Shown here in pieces: positions 55,490 through 64,000 of a stretch of DNA of 64,000 nt. The stretch covers positions 133,656,677-133,720,676 of the forward strand of contig OW386290.2 in assembly GCA_936432065.2 (NCBI GenBank). The letters run 5' to 3'. The notes below the pieces were generated by a model. That model ran no database searches. It saw only the letters and a list, made by a program, of their open reading frames with translations, and had not been told where the DNA came from. The first letter of the stretch is position 1, and each line of letters begins with the position of its first letter. The position numbers and the translations under genes were made by a program. Origin of the DNA: Rutpela maculata (lineage: Eukaryota > Arthropoda > Insecta > Coleoptera > Cerambycidae).

Positions 55490-55996
55490 TGTAATGAAGC
55501 ATTCTTTAAATTTCTGTCACATTACTAAGATTCTGGATTAACACACGAGACCAATGTGCGCACGGCACGCAAATCTACCCAGCTCCCGTCTAGAGGCAAG
55601 GATTTGCACAGGACACTAAACTATACGCAGTTCTACGTTACCAGTAAGCGAGGATTCTCGGATATAAAAGCCCGGCCGCAAATCAGCTAATTCAGTGTAA
55701 ACAACTCTGACAATCTGTCTACAGCGTGCTGAGCTGGACATATTACAGTTTTGTACATCTCCCGACGCAAACAAGACGGAACGAATGCAATCTGACCCTG
55801 GGAATCCTGCAGCGTGTTGAGTCGTTAGTCATTCCCCGACGCCGTTTCGCCGCCAAAACCAGAGCGAATGAACCCGAACTGGAGACCTCCTACAGCGTGT
55901 TGAGCTGGGAAACTTCTTGAGTCGACGATATTCGCCCGACGCCCGATGTCACTCCAGTAGCAACAACAACCGTCGCATCGCAATCGTTACTCTCTC

Positions 55997-56056
<60 letters not shown>

Positions 56057-56184
56057 ATAATAGAAAATGTTGTCCTAAGAACCGTAAAAGATACGGATAT
56101 ACAACCTGTACCAGTATGTTATGTAACACTGCCTGTTTGAAGAAGTAAATAAATTGTTTATATTTTTATTGGGCTGTCTTATTA
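55490..56184 (+). repeat. 3' LTR, truncated at its 3' end
   Basis: Starts TGTAATGAAGC right after the polypurine tract, has TATAAAA at 55663-55669, a (CT)n run at 55990-56054 and AATAAA at 56148-56153, and stops matching after CTGTCTTATTA. Confidence 0.85.
55663..55669 (+). promoter_or_regulatory. TATA box of the LTR promoter
   Basis: TATAAAA within GGATATAAAAGCCCGGCCGC, conserved in the solo LTR (on its - strand) and missing from the 5' LTR. Confidence 0.6.
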
Positions 56185-56220
56185 CCCCCCCTCCTCAAGA
56201 ATTTTCTAATTCCGCGCCTG

Positions 56221-56425
56221 ATTCTGTTTTAATATTGCCTCCCTATTTTTGTATTTTCAATCGGATAGAGCTGGTCTGGGGCCAATTAATAAGACGAATT
56301 TGTTGGAAAAACACATTTCCTAAATTTGACAAAAAAGTCCTCGAATTAATACACAGTGAAATTTCCAACATATGAGAAGACGACTGGAGAAAGATCAATT
56401 CACAAAATAATCAAATATGAATATG
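56221..56425 (+). pseudogene. IS630/Tc1-like transposase C-terminal fragment
   Basis: The translation reads VLILPPYFCIFNRIELVWGQ and LIRRICWKNTFPKF, later EDDWRKINSQ. LPPY-x-C-x-x-N-x-IE-x-(V/I)W is the block with the last catalytic Glu in DD-E Tc1-like transposases. Upstream coding is replaced by the LTR element and hAT-like ends. Confidence 0.65.
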
Positions 56426-56478
56426 ATTACAGAAAACTGGGCCAAGTCTTCGTTCCGTGACGTAACGGATATATTTAT

Positions 56479-56520
56479 GACAGTGACAGTGACAGTGACA
56501 GTGACAGTGATAGTGAGTGA
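56479..56520 (+). repeat. (GACAGT)n microsatellite
   Basis: Six or so hexamer units decaying into (GTGA)n. Confidence 0.9.
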
Positions 56521-57246
56521 GTGGTATTCTGTGATAGCGTTAGTGATTGTGATAAGGTTCATAATTTTTATTTTGGGAAAGTATTATTTGTGGTAAGTTA
56601 TTTGAAACATTTTAAGAAATATTTTTATTTTATTTATTTTATTTTAAGAAAATGCTATTAATTTTCTTACTAATTTAATATATTTTTTTTTATATTTTGT
56701 CGTTGTTGAGTTTTTAGCTACCTCTTTATTTATATAGTTATTCAGTTTTTACCTTGAAACTTAATTATGTTATTTTCATAAGAAAGTTTATTACGTTGTT
56801 ATTTTGTAGAATAGTTACTTATTTTTAACTTAAAATGCTGTTTTTTTTTAATTGTTTTAATCTCTTACTCCCTAATTAACAATCCTGTTACCATCCTATC
56901 CTGGCAAGGAATATGCTTATATCTCTTCGTTGGTCCTTTTGTAAACATACTTATTTTACAGTTCTGATGTCAGATGTATTATTCACTGTTAAAAAAATTA
57001 TGGCATTAAAAATTTTCTTAAAAGAACACCAGTTTTTGTTGTTGATTACGATGAGCATAAAAACGTAGATGTAATTGTATTTTCTGTAATTATTCTCTAT
57101 TTCTTATTAGTAGAAATGAACGAGTATTACAATATTTTAATTCATTGTTTGAAAGTGATAATACATTTTAAGTCCGGTCCTGTGTACCGCACGATTGAAT
57201 GGCGTCGGTATACTAATCAAAAGCGGTCGGTGTCCTTTATGCTCTT
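56521..57246. other. No gene recognised
   Basis: AT-rich unassigned DNA. Confidence 0.35.
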
Positions 57247-57700
57247 TTATATCTCTGGATTATATATACCGATTATTGCCAGCCAAACGTTGAATCCTTG
57301 TAAATTATCCTCCCTCAATAAATGCTGATTTCCTTGAGAGCAGTATCTTGTATTTTGTCTGTTAAATAAGCCTAAATTCCTACATCTGGATTTATCGGAA
57401 AATAAATTGTTTCCCAATAATTCGTTATTTGGCTGTACGTCATTTTGTAGAATCCAATTGCAATATTCAATTCTCCGTGCGAGATCATTTTCGTACAAGT
57501 GATGGTGCAATTGATATTTAAATGATTTATATGTCGACTTACGAATAATTCTGCTTACACTTTGATGACTAATTTCCAATTCAAAAGCAATTTGGCTCAA
57601 AGAAACAGTTTTATCATTTTCCACTCGAGCCAAACATTAATTTCCGTTTCTTCTCCAACAATAAAAGATTATTCGGGATCATTATTAGACTCTCTTCGAA
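57247..57700 (-). pseudogene. IS630/mariner-like transposase relic
   Basis: Minus strand: SLSQIAFELEISHQSVSRII (HTH), YKSFKYQLHHHLYENDLARR and RIEYCNWILQ, NNLFSDKSRCRNLGLFNRQN (first catalytic block, normally FSDESRFxN, here SDKSRC), NQHLLREDNLQGFNVWLAII. The order is that of arthropod IS630-like transposases. A frameshift near 57633 separates a further upstream piece (EKKRKLMFGSS). The C-terminal half is absent. Confidence 0.75.
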
Positions 57701-57779
57701 ACTGATTTCCAACACGATGAAAATAATTTGTAGCAGAGCACATATCGTTCTGGGGGTGGAAGTGGGGGTGGATAAAGTA

Positions 57780-58215
57780 AAAAAATATTTTGAGGTTTCT
57801 GGTTCTTGTACACACACTAAATCATATTTTTTTTCATCCCTTTTAATAATGGGGTGGGGGTGGTAATGAGGGTGGCTAATGCCAAAATTTTTTTTGAGAC
57901 CTTAGCTTCTCTTGTCTATACTAAATATCAATTTTTTGGACTCTTACCTGCTTGATTTACCTGTTTACTCCAAATTTACCCCAATTTACCCTCCAACCCT
58001 TCGACGAAACAAGATGAAAATAATCTAGTTCTAGATCTCGTTAAAGTACATATGTGTACCAAATTTCTCAAACGGTTCCAGAGTAAATGTGCGCACAAAA
58101 AAAGTTACAGATAGACAGACAGACCGACAGACAGAATTTTTTTTCGCTCAAACTTAAAATCTCGACGTTTCATGACATTCTAAGCCTATTTGAACAATAA
58201 AAATTTTTGAAAATT
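57780..58215 (+). repeat. Dispersed repeat family R2, copy 2
   Basis: Longer copy of the repeat at 51225-51540, with GACAGACAGACCGACAGACA near 58115. Confidence 0.7.
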
Positions 58216-58334
58216 TTGTTGTTACTATACTTCCACTGGATGTGGAAGTAATTAATACATGTGTCAAAAAGTTACGTTTATCAAGTACAGACGATGTACA
58301 CTGGCGGAGCTGTAGCATAGCACAGTTCTGTTGT

Positions 58335-58727
58335 TCTGTTTTACCTATTCAAATACTCATTTGTACTATAGTAACCACCTTCTAAAAGCAAGTCTTTGAC
58401 TGCGTTTTTATAACTATTATACTGTGAAATCATTCTGATTTCTTGTAGTATATTATTAAACAATACTATACAGTTGTAACGTGGAGAGTGTTTAAATGTT
58501 GTTGTCAGGTGATTTGATATGCTCAACAAATCACCATGCCTTGTATTATATGGATGATACTGATTTATTTTGACAAAAAGGTCCATATTTTTTTTTATAT
58601 AACAGAGGCATTTAAACATAAAAATGCATGGTGATGTAAGGATTTCTTTGTTTTTGTATGTTACTCTGCAACTCTCATTATAACCCATATTAAATATTAA
58701 CCTTATGATCCTCTTTTGACAGATAAA

Positions 58728-58771
<44 letters not shown>

Positions 58772-59720
58772 TTTTAGCACTTCCCCAGCATAATATGTTG
58801 TGTATGAGCTAGTGCATAGTAAGCGTTTAAAAGTCCGGATTCACTTAGTGTACTTTTCAGTTGCAAAATGCCAAAATAGGCTTTATTCAACTGGCTACAG
58901 ACATGTTCAATATGTAAATCCCACGACAATTTACTATCTAGATGAGTGCCGAGCAATTTAGTGCTGCTCGATAAGCTAATGTCTTCAATAAATTGTAAAT
59001 TATGCGGCAACGGTTTCTCCAAATAGAAATTAATAAACGCAGTTTTTTTTTTATTATTAAGTATCAATTTATCTCTTAGGGACCATGAACTAACTTCTTC
59101 CAATGTAAGGTTAACTAATTCTTATACCTTGTCAGGCGTTTCTGCTGATATGGTTACCGTAAGGTCGTCAGCAAACATAGTTAGATGACCTTTGGTGAGA
59201 TAGTTAGGGAGATCGTTCACATATTACAGAAATAATAGGGGCCCAAGAACAGAGCCTTGGGGTACCCCCATTGCTACGTCGTGTGTCTCTGACTCCACCC
59301 CACTTAACTTACTTTAAATGTTCTCCCTTCCATATAACTTAATATCCCCTCAAACCAATGTGATACATTTTTCGTTTTAATATGTTCTTGTCAACGGTAT
59401 CAAATGCCTTCGATAAGTCGAATAGTAACGACCGACGTACTGACTCTTGTCTAAGTTTGTGTAGACATATTCTAACAAATGAGATGAGGCCGTTTCTGTG
59501 GATTTATTTGATCTGAAACCGTGTTGGGAAACGGTAAGTATATTATTTTTTTCAATGAAAGACACTAACCTGTTATAAATAATCCTTTCAAATATTTTAG
59601 AAAAAACACTTAACATAGAGATTGTTATGTTTCTAATTTGACGTAGGGGGCCAACTTTCTGCACAAGGGCCCTACAACTCCTTGCTTCGAGTTTCGAAGG
59701 GGTAGGTCGAGTATGCGGAT
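58335..59720 (-). pseudogene. CR1/Jockey-like LINE relic
   Basis: Minus strand, 5'-truncated. VFSKIFERIIYNRLVSFIEK, SQHGFRSNKSTETA (RT blocks), SHDVAMGVPQGSVLGPLLFL-like block with one stop (59250-59290), LTMFADDLTVTISA (catalytic FADD, 59170-59200), then SSTKLLGTHLDSKLSWDLHI and, past a microsatellite, HPYNTRHGDLLSISNHLTTT with FKHSPRYNCIVLFN, the C-terminal block before the stop. A (CT)n run (58730-58769) sits in a gap of the coding sequence. Frameshifts throughout. Confidence 0.85.
58730..58769. repeat. (CT)n microsatellite
   Basis: Pure CT dinucleotides, 40 bp. Confidence 0.95.
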
Positions 59721-59920
59721 GTGCGGCCGAAACGCTCCCATATAAAACGCGAAAATACCGGGTAAAACTCCATTAAATTTGATAAAGCTTAAGCAAACTG
59801 TAGCCCAAAAATTATACGTAAATCGGTGTGTCGTACCTAACAAAATAACAAAGTTGAAGCAGAATCAATATTAGAAAATAACTAATACAGCGTTATTTAA
59901 TAGCAACGCTCAGCTGTCAG

Positions 59921-60196
59921 CAAGGGTGGATCTGGACCTTGAGCTTGGGGGGGTAACACAGCCGCGTGCTGAAAATAACAAAAATGTTTTTCCTCGAAAA
60001 TTGAAATTGAGGGAGGGAGGGGGGAGGGGGAGAAAATCACAAACAAAATTTATAAACACAACTAAATAGAATATATATTCAAAAATATAAAATAAAATAA
60101 TAAAAATTATAAAATTTTAAAATGAAAGTTGGTGGTTTATAGAATCTTGGGGGGGGGGGTAATTACCACGTTACCACCCCCATAAATCCGCGCTTG
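59921..60196. mobile_element. hAT MITE with perfect 8-bp target duplication
   Basis: GCTGTCAG at 59913-59920 and 60197-60204; TIRs CAAGGGTGGATCT.../...AAATCCGCGCTTG. G-rich runs near both ends. Confidence 0.85.
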
Positions 60197-60287
60197 GCTG
60201 TCAGTAAGTGAACAACACGTGCAAGCATAAAATAGGATCGACCAGTGCAATTCATCCCTCAACTCTCAAGTGAGGCCAATATGTGGC

Positions 60288-60511
60288 CAGGGCCAGGCCC
60301 GAAGAGGACAGACAGGCAACGCCAACGGGGCAAATTGCCGGTGGGCCGGTGGCTTACGGGACTAACGAGGACCCGCAAAAAAGGGTCTTTTTGAGCAATT
60401 AAATTAATAGAAAATAAAAATCATTTCTATCGTGCTGCTGTAAAAAATGAGCTGGGGCTGGGGCTAGCCAGAGAAGTTCTCGGTAGCAAAGTGGTGTCCA
60501 CTCCGGGCCTG
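60288..60511. mobile_element. hAT-like MITE
   Basis: TIRs CAGGGCCAGGCCCGAAG.../...CTCCGGGCCTG and target duplication TATGTGGC / CATGTGGC (7 of 8). Confidence 0.65.
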
Positions 60512-60689
60512 CATGTGGCAAATAACCATATACAAGAAATGTTTGGGTAATAGTGAGCTTAAAACAGATCTAGGACATGGTGAATCAAAATACCGAAGTC
60601 TGAAGTGACATCGTATACCTGCAGAAACCCGAGATATGCGTCTTTATTTTTGGTTCATGGAGGACGGCTTGGGGAGGAGCGGGCCCCAC

Positions 60690-60711
60690 GGATCCCCCTG
60701 GCTACGCCCCT
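60690..60711. mobile_element. Isolated hAT-type end
   Basis: CCCTGGCTACGCCCCTG matches the right end of common hAT MITEs; the left end was not found. Confidence 0.4.
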
Positions 60712-60889
60712 GTTTGCATTAATAAGCGTATATTTTCTAACAGGTCAATTTCCTGATAATTTTTAATATTTACTTTACTTTTTTCCTGGCTAGCTGTAAA
60801 TATTGAATCTGAGCCCGATCTAGTCAGTGGCGTACTATTAGCTTACGGTAATACACGTGATACAATCTTCTTTCAAACGAAAAAAGAAA

Positions 60890-60935
60890 AATGCCCATTA
60901 TAATATTAGGAGACTTCAACGCACACAAAATATGA
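60890..60935 (+). pseudogene. Very short EEP endonuclease motif
   Basis: MPIIILGDFNAHKI is the GDFN(A/T)H block of LINE EEP endonucleases. It is isolated and followed at once by a stop. Confidence 0.4.
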
Positions 60936-60949
60936 CTTGCTGGAGAAAA

Positions 60950-61045
60950 AAGGTCAGATTCGTGTTCAGCGGTTCAAAATGACAAGGGTCAGTATCCCGG
61001 CACAGACAACTTTTTTTTGTGGGCCTGTGTAATTTATATGCAAAA
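60950..61045 (+). repeat. Fragment related to the MITE at 43209-43503
   Basis: Shares AAGGTCAGATTCGTGTTCAG and GTGGGC with the right arm of that MITE. Confidence 0.6.
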
Positions 61046-62121
61046 ATAAAGAAAAAATCGGAGGTATATCAGGTTCGTGGTACACCCGATATGGATTAAC
61101 GTTTAAACGTTAGTGTTGTGTTTGCACATTACCAGTAGTTTGGACTTCCGGATGAGTTCCAGCTTCAAATCTTAACAATTTTCGATGTTATTATTGAGGT
61201 TATTTTGTAATTAAATTTTATGAGATAAGTTTCAGAATGGAGTTTGTGGAATTTCAGTTTCAGCATTTCAATTTCACATATTTTATATATACGCGCTCAT
61301 ATAGTTACGGATACCAAACAAAAGTCTAAAACAAAAGCCCATTATTTTCTAATACGCTGCTATCGGAAGCTAACAGAGCAAGCTTTGTTAATAGATAGTA
61401 TCAATAAAATAACTTGGAAATAATTGATGATTGGTGTGGAAAAAATCGCCTAGCGATGTCTTGAAATTGATAATCGATTATCGAGCTTAATAAATCTTAA
61501 GTCAGAACTTACCCACAAATCTTAGTTGTGTCATTTTCTGATAATTCACTGGAAGAAATCACTTCAAATTGAATACATAACGTAAAACGTCTTATTGGCC
61601 TACCAAATACAGATAAGTTCAAATTTTAGATTAGTTTTAACGAAAAAACTTTTACAACTTTTCTAGAGTTGAAATAGAATGTAAGGTTGTGGACTGAATT
61701 TCAATAAATTATTTAATTATTTTCAATATATTTTTTTGCCTTAAAATGGTAGAAATCCTTTCATGTAATTCAATACTTCGTCAGTATTAGCTAGGAGAGT
61801 AGTTGTTTTGATTGGTTCTCCAAAGATAAGTGTTTTAAAGTGTTTTCCTAAGTAGTATATTAGCGTGCCCAGATTAGGGCAACAATATGCAGACAGTAGG
61901 TAATTTCATAATAAACAAAAAAGTGTTAACAGGTTTAAAACTTGGATATTTGACATTTAAGTTAAAGGAACTTTAACAAATGGCTATCTGATATTTACGT
62001 TCTGTTAGTAATATACTTCCTTGCCGCTAATGCATATTTTAAGTTAAGACTCTCTTTATAAATATTGATAATACCGGCTGTTAACTTGTAGTGCGTATAT
62101 TTGGATGAAATTTTCGAACAA
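61046..62121. other. No gene recognised
   Basis: AT-rich unassigned DNA. Confidence 0.35.
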
Positions 62122-62384
62122 AATTATATAAAAAAATATTTTGAAGAAAAAGCTTTTATTTGAAAAAACTGTACTAAAAAGTAAAAATTTTTTTTTTAAA
62201 TTCATACACCTGGAAACCAAAAGCATTGGGGACGGTCATATAGCGCTATTGCATAGTTACTTTCAGCCCCCAAAGCTTTTGGTTTCCAGGTGTATGAATT
62301 TTAAAAAATTATTTTTACTTTTTAGTACAGTTTTTTCAAATAAAATCTTTTTCTTAAAAATATTTTTTATATAATTTTATTTTT
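62122..62384. mobile_element. Palindromic MITE
   Basis: Left arm TATTTTGAAGAAAAAGCTTT... and TACACCTGGAAACCAAAAGC; right arm its complement ending ATTTTTTATATAATTTTA. Centre near 62245. Confidence 0.8.
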
Positions 62385-62444
62385 TACTTTTTAGTCTACT
62401 TATTTTATAGACAGACAGACAAAACCCTTTCATTTGCCACCGCC

Positions 62445-62690
62445 ATCCACCCCGTCCCTTTCCCGTCTTCTCACCTCTCTAACACTACTTCCCACTTATT
62501 CCCATCCCTTTCCCACCTCTTGCCACCCCTTTCCTACCTCTCCCACCCATTCCCCTCCCCTTTCTCATCTCTTCCCACCTCTTCCCACCTCTTTCCACCC
62601 CATTCCCACCTCTACCCACCCCTTTCCCACCTCTTCCCGCCCATTGCCCTCTCCTTTCACACCTCTTCCCCACCTCCTCCCATTGTTTAT
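62445..62690. repeat. Pyrimidine minisatellite
   Basis: Degenerate 12-15-bp units of the type TTCCCACCTCTTCCCACC. Open frames on both strands come from the absence of stop codons in this composition. Confidence 0.85.
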
Positions 62691-64000
62691 CGTATTTTTT
62701 TACGTATCTTCAAACCCTTTCATTTGATGCCCATATCAAGGGGGTTGTGACTAAAAAGCCGATCTGCCATCTTGGGGCGTTCGCCATATTGGATTTAGAC
62801 CAATAATGGCTATACTATGTTGCATTGTCACTGGACTTATACACGTGTACCAAATTTCAAAGCTCTAGTTTAATTAGAACTGGTCGAAATTCAGCTTGCA
62901 AGATTTGACCTTATTTTTCCATTATTTTTCTTCATTTTTTTGTTGTAAAAAATCTATATTTTTGCACAAAACAACGGTAATTACTGAAATATAAAAATGT
63001 ATTTGAAAAGTTCGTAAAAAATAAAAAAAAAATGAAATAGACACTTTTTTTAATGTTCACAACCCGAGATTTCAACTTTATTCGTTCAGAATGAGCAGTG
63101 CTAGCTATATTGCACATCTTTCGTGGAGTTAGTGGTTATATTTTCTTGGTAAACAAACAAAGCTGAACAATTTGTAACACGTTACAAATTCGTATTCAAA
63201 AGTGAAAATTAATTAGTATAAAACAAAAAAAATTAAGTTAATTTTCCTAGATGAGAAATAATGATAAAATATTACATTTTTCGAAGATTTGAAGGGATTT
63301 ATTAACATTTGATATAAACGTGTACTTCTATAAAAATTGTAATGGATTTTTTCAAAATGACAAAGACTTCATTAGTACTCCTTCAATTTACTTAATTTTC
63401 CAATAATTTCAAAATCATAACCGTCACCGAATAAACATATATTGGTTACTATTAACAGACATTTCTTCTCATAAAACGTGGGGCAACATCAATATATTTC
63501 GTGCTCAAACCAGAAACGTAACGAAGAAATTCTTATGAATGAAATATTAACAGTAGATCATTATTTGAACACTATTTTAACTTAATTTAACTATTCCCGT
63601 TACCGTGGTATCGGTCGTGCACCTAATTGGAAAAGCTAGCAAATAAGAGACTATTAAATTGGAATTTAGTGTGTTTAGTGTACGTAGCCAAGGTCTCAAA
63701 AGGATCTTTTCGTATAAGCCATTGAAAAGTGCCCCAGTATCTGATTTAATACATTTTACCTTTAGTTTATTGTTCTCTGTCTGAAACATGTACACACCCG
63801 ATTTTAGACTTCGGCCCCTAATATTAAGTGAGTTACGGGGATGACAACCCTTAACGTTAATATCGAATTTCTTCGAAACTACTTGAGATATCTCAATAAA
63901 ATTTATACTGTTAGTAGTTAGTAATAAGCTTCATATTATTTTTTTTTTCAAATTTCTTGCTCGATTACAAATATTGAAATACAAGAAGTGTATTTTTTAG
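62691..64000. other. No gene recognised
   Basis: AT-rich. A motif GTGTACCAAATTTCAAAGCTC near 62857 resembles the tails of dispersed repeats. Nothing else was supported. Confidence 0.35.

Larger units (their letters stand above)
53891..56184 (+). mobile_element. Non-autonomous LTR retrotransposon
   Basis: 5' LTR 53891-54202 (internally deleted by ~460 bp), primer-binding site TGGCGCCCGAACAG at 54208-54221 (tRNA-Lys-type), polypurine tract AAAGGAAGAGGGGAG at 55475-55489, 3' LTR 55490-56184 (its last ~70 bp missing). The ~1.27-kb interior has no gag or pol; it holds a 33-bp minisatellite. The 633-bp solo LTR at 34534-35166 belongs to the same family and shows a 4-bp duplication. Confidence 0.9.

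Noticed and set aside
62434..62750. Ser/Pro-rich frames on + and a Gly/Arg-rich frame on -
   Set aside because: All derive from the pyrimidine minisatellite at 62445-62690, which has no stop codons in several frames.
1..64000. tRNA genes or tRNA-derived SINEs
   Set aside because: I looked for A/B-box pairs and cloverleaf-like stretches by eye and found none convincing; a tRNAscan run would be decisive.

Overview
This is a repeat-dominated piece of an animal nuclear genome, almost certainly an insect. The evidence is AT-rich DNA, spliced genes with GT-AG introns, and a typical insect transposon mix: CR1/Jockey-like and RNase H-bearing LINEs, Penelope-like elements with GIY-YIG domains, IS630/Tc1/mariner relics, a Harbinger relic, hAT MITEs, a non-autonomous LTR element, and very many palindromic (foldback) elements flanked by TA. 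A beetle is my guess; the sequence alone does not prove it. I saw no rRNA, tRNA or CRISPR array.

Host genes. Five consecutive in-frame exons on the + strand (2169-2630, 3320-3575, 8585-8745, 12200-12328, 13162-13362) give the last ~402 residues of a host protein that starts left of the window. The last three exons look like a divergent bromodomain without its acetyl-lysine-binding Asn. A second host gene leaves one terminal exon on the - strand (33096-33385) with a single membrane segment. Nearly everything else is mobile DNA or its debris.

Layout. 1-13.6 kb: the first gene, with introns filled by nested elements (RT relic split by a 2.1 kb palindrome, a foldback with an N-terminal relic of a nuclease family, a Harbinger relic, a 1.55 kb palindrome). 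13.8-19.2 kb: nested foldbacks. One has ~1.1 kb arms around a 381-codon open frame for a PIN/FEN-like nuclease with a Cys-rich tail; another carries the N-terminal piece of the same family. 19.3-33 kb: hairpin MITEs, LINE fragments and transposase relics in TIR elements. 33-38 kb: the host membrane-protein exon, a solo LTR in a palindromic MITE, and a Penelope-like element. 38.2-42.4 kb: another large foldback with a decayed copy of the nuclease family and a nested element with a 6-bp target duplication. 43-51 kb: a decayed copy of a widespread uncharacterised arthropod gene, and an internally deleted mariner whose empty site survives in an adjacent duplication. 51-64 kb: LINE relics, an LTR element with a 33-bp minisatellite, transposase and hAT fragments, and a pyrimidine minisatellite.

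Main message. Four separate long-armed TIR/foldback elements carry different pieces of one protein family: an N-terminal Cys/YHxxC module, a middle region, a PIN/FEN-like nuclease core and a C-terminal Cys cluster. No DDE transposase is visible in any of them. This points to a nuclease-encoding transposon lineage whose members repeatedly collapse into foldbacks. Independently, three TA-flanked elements sit exactly on the dyad TA of larger palindromes, which suggests either targeting of hairpin or cruciform tips or a shared fold-back origin.
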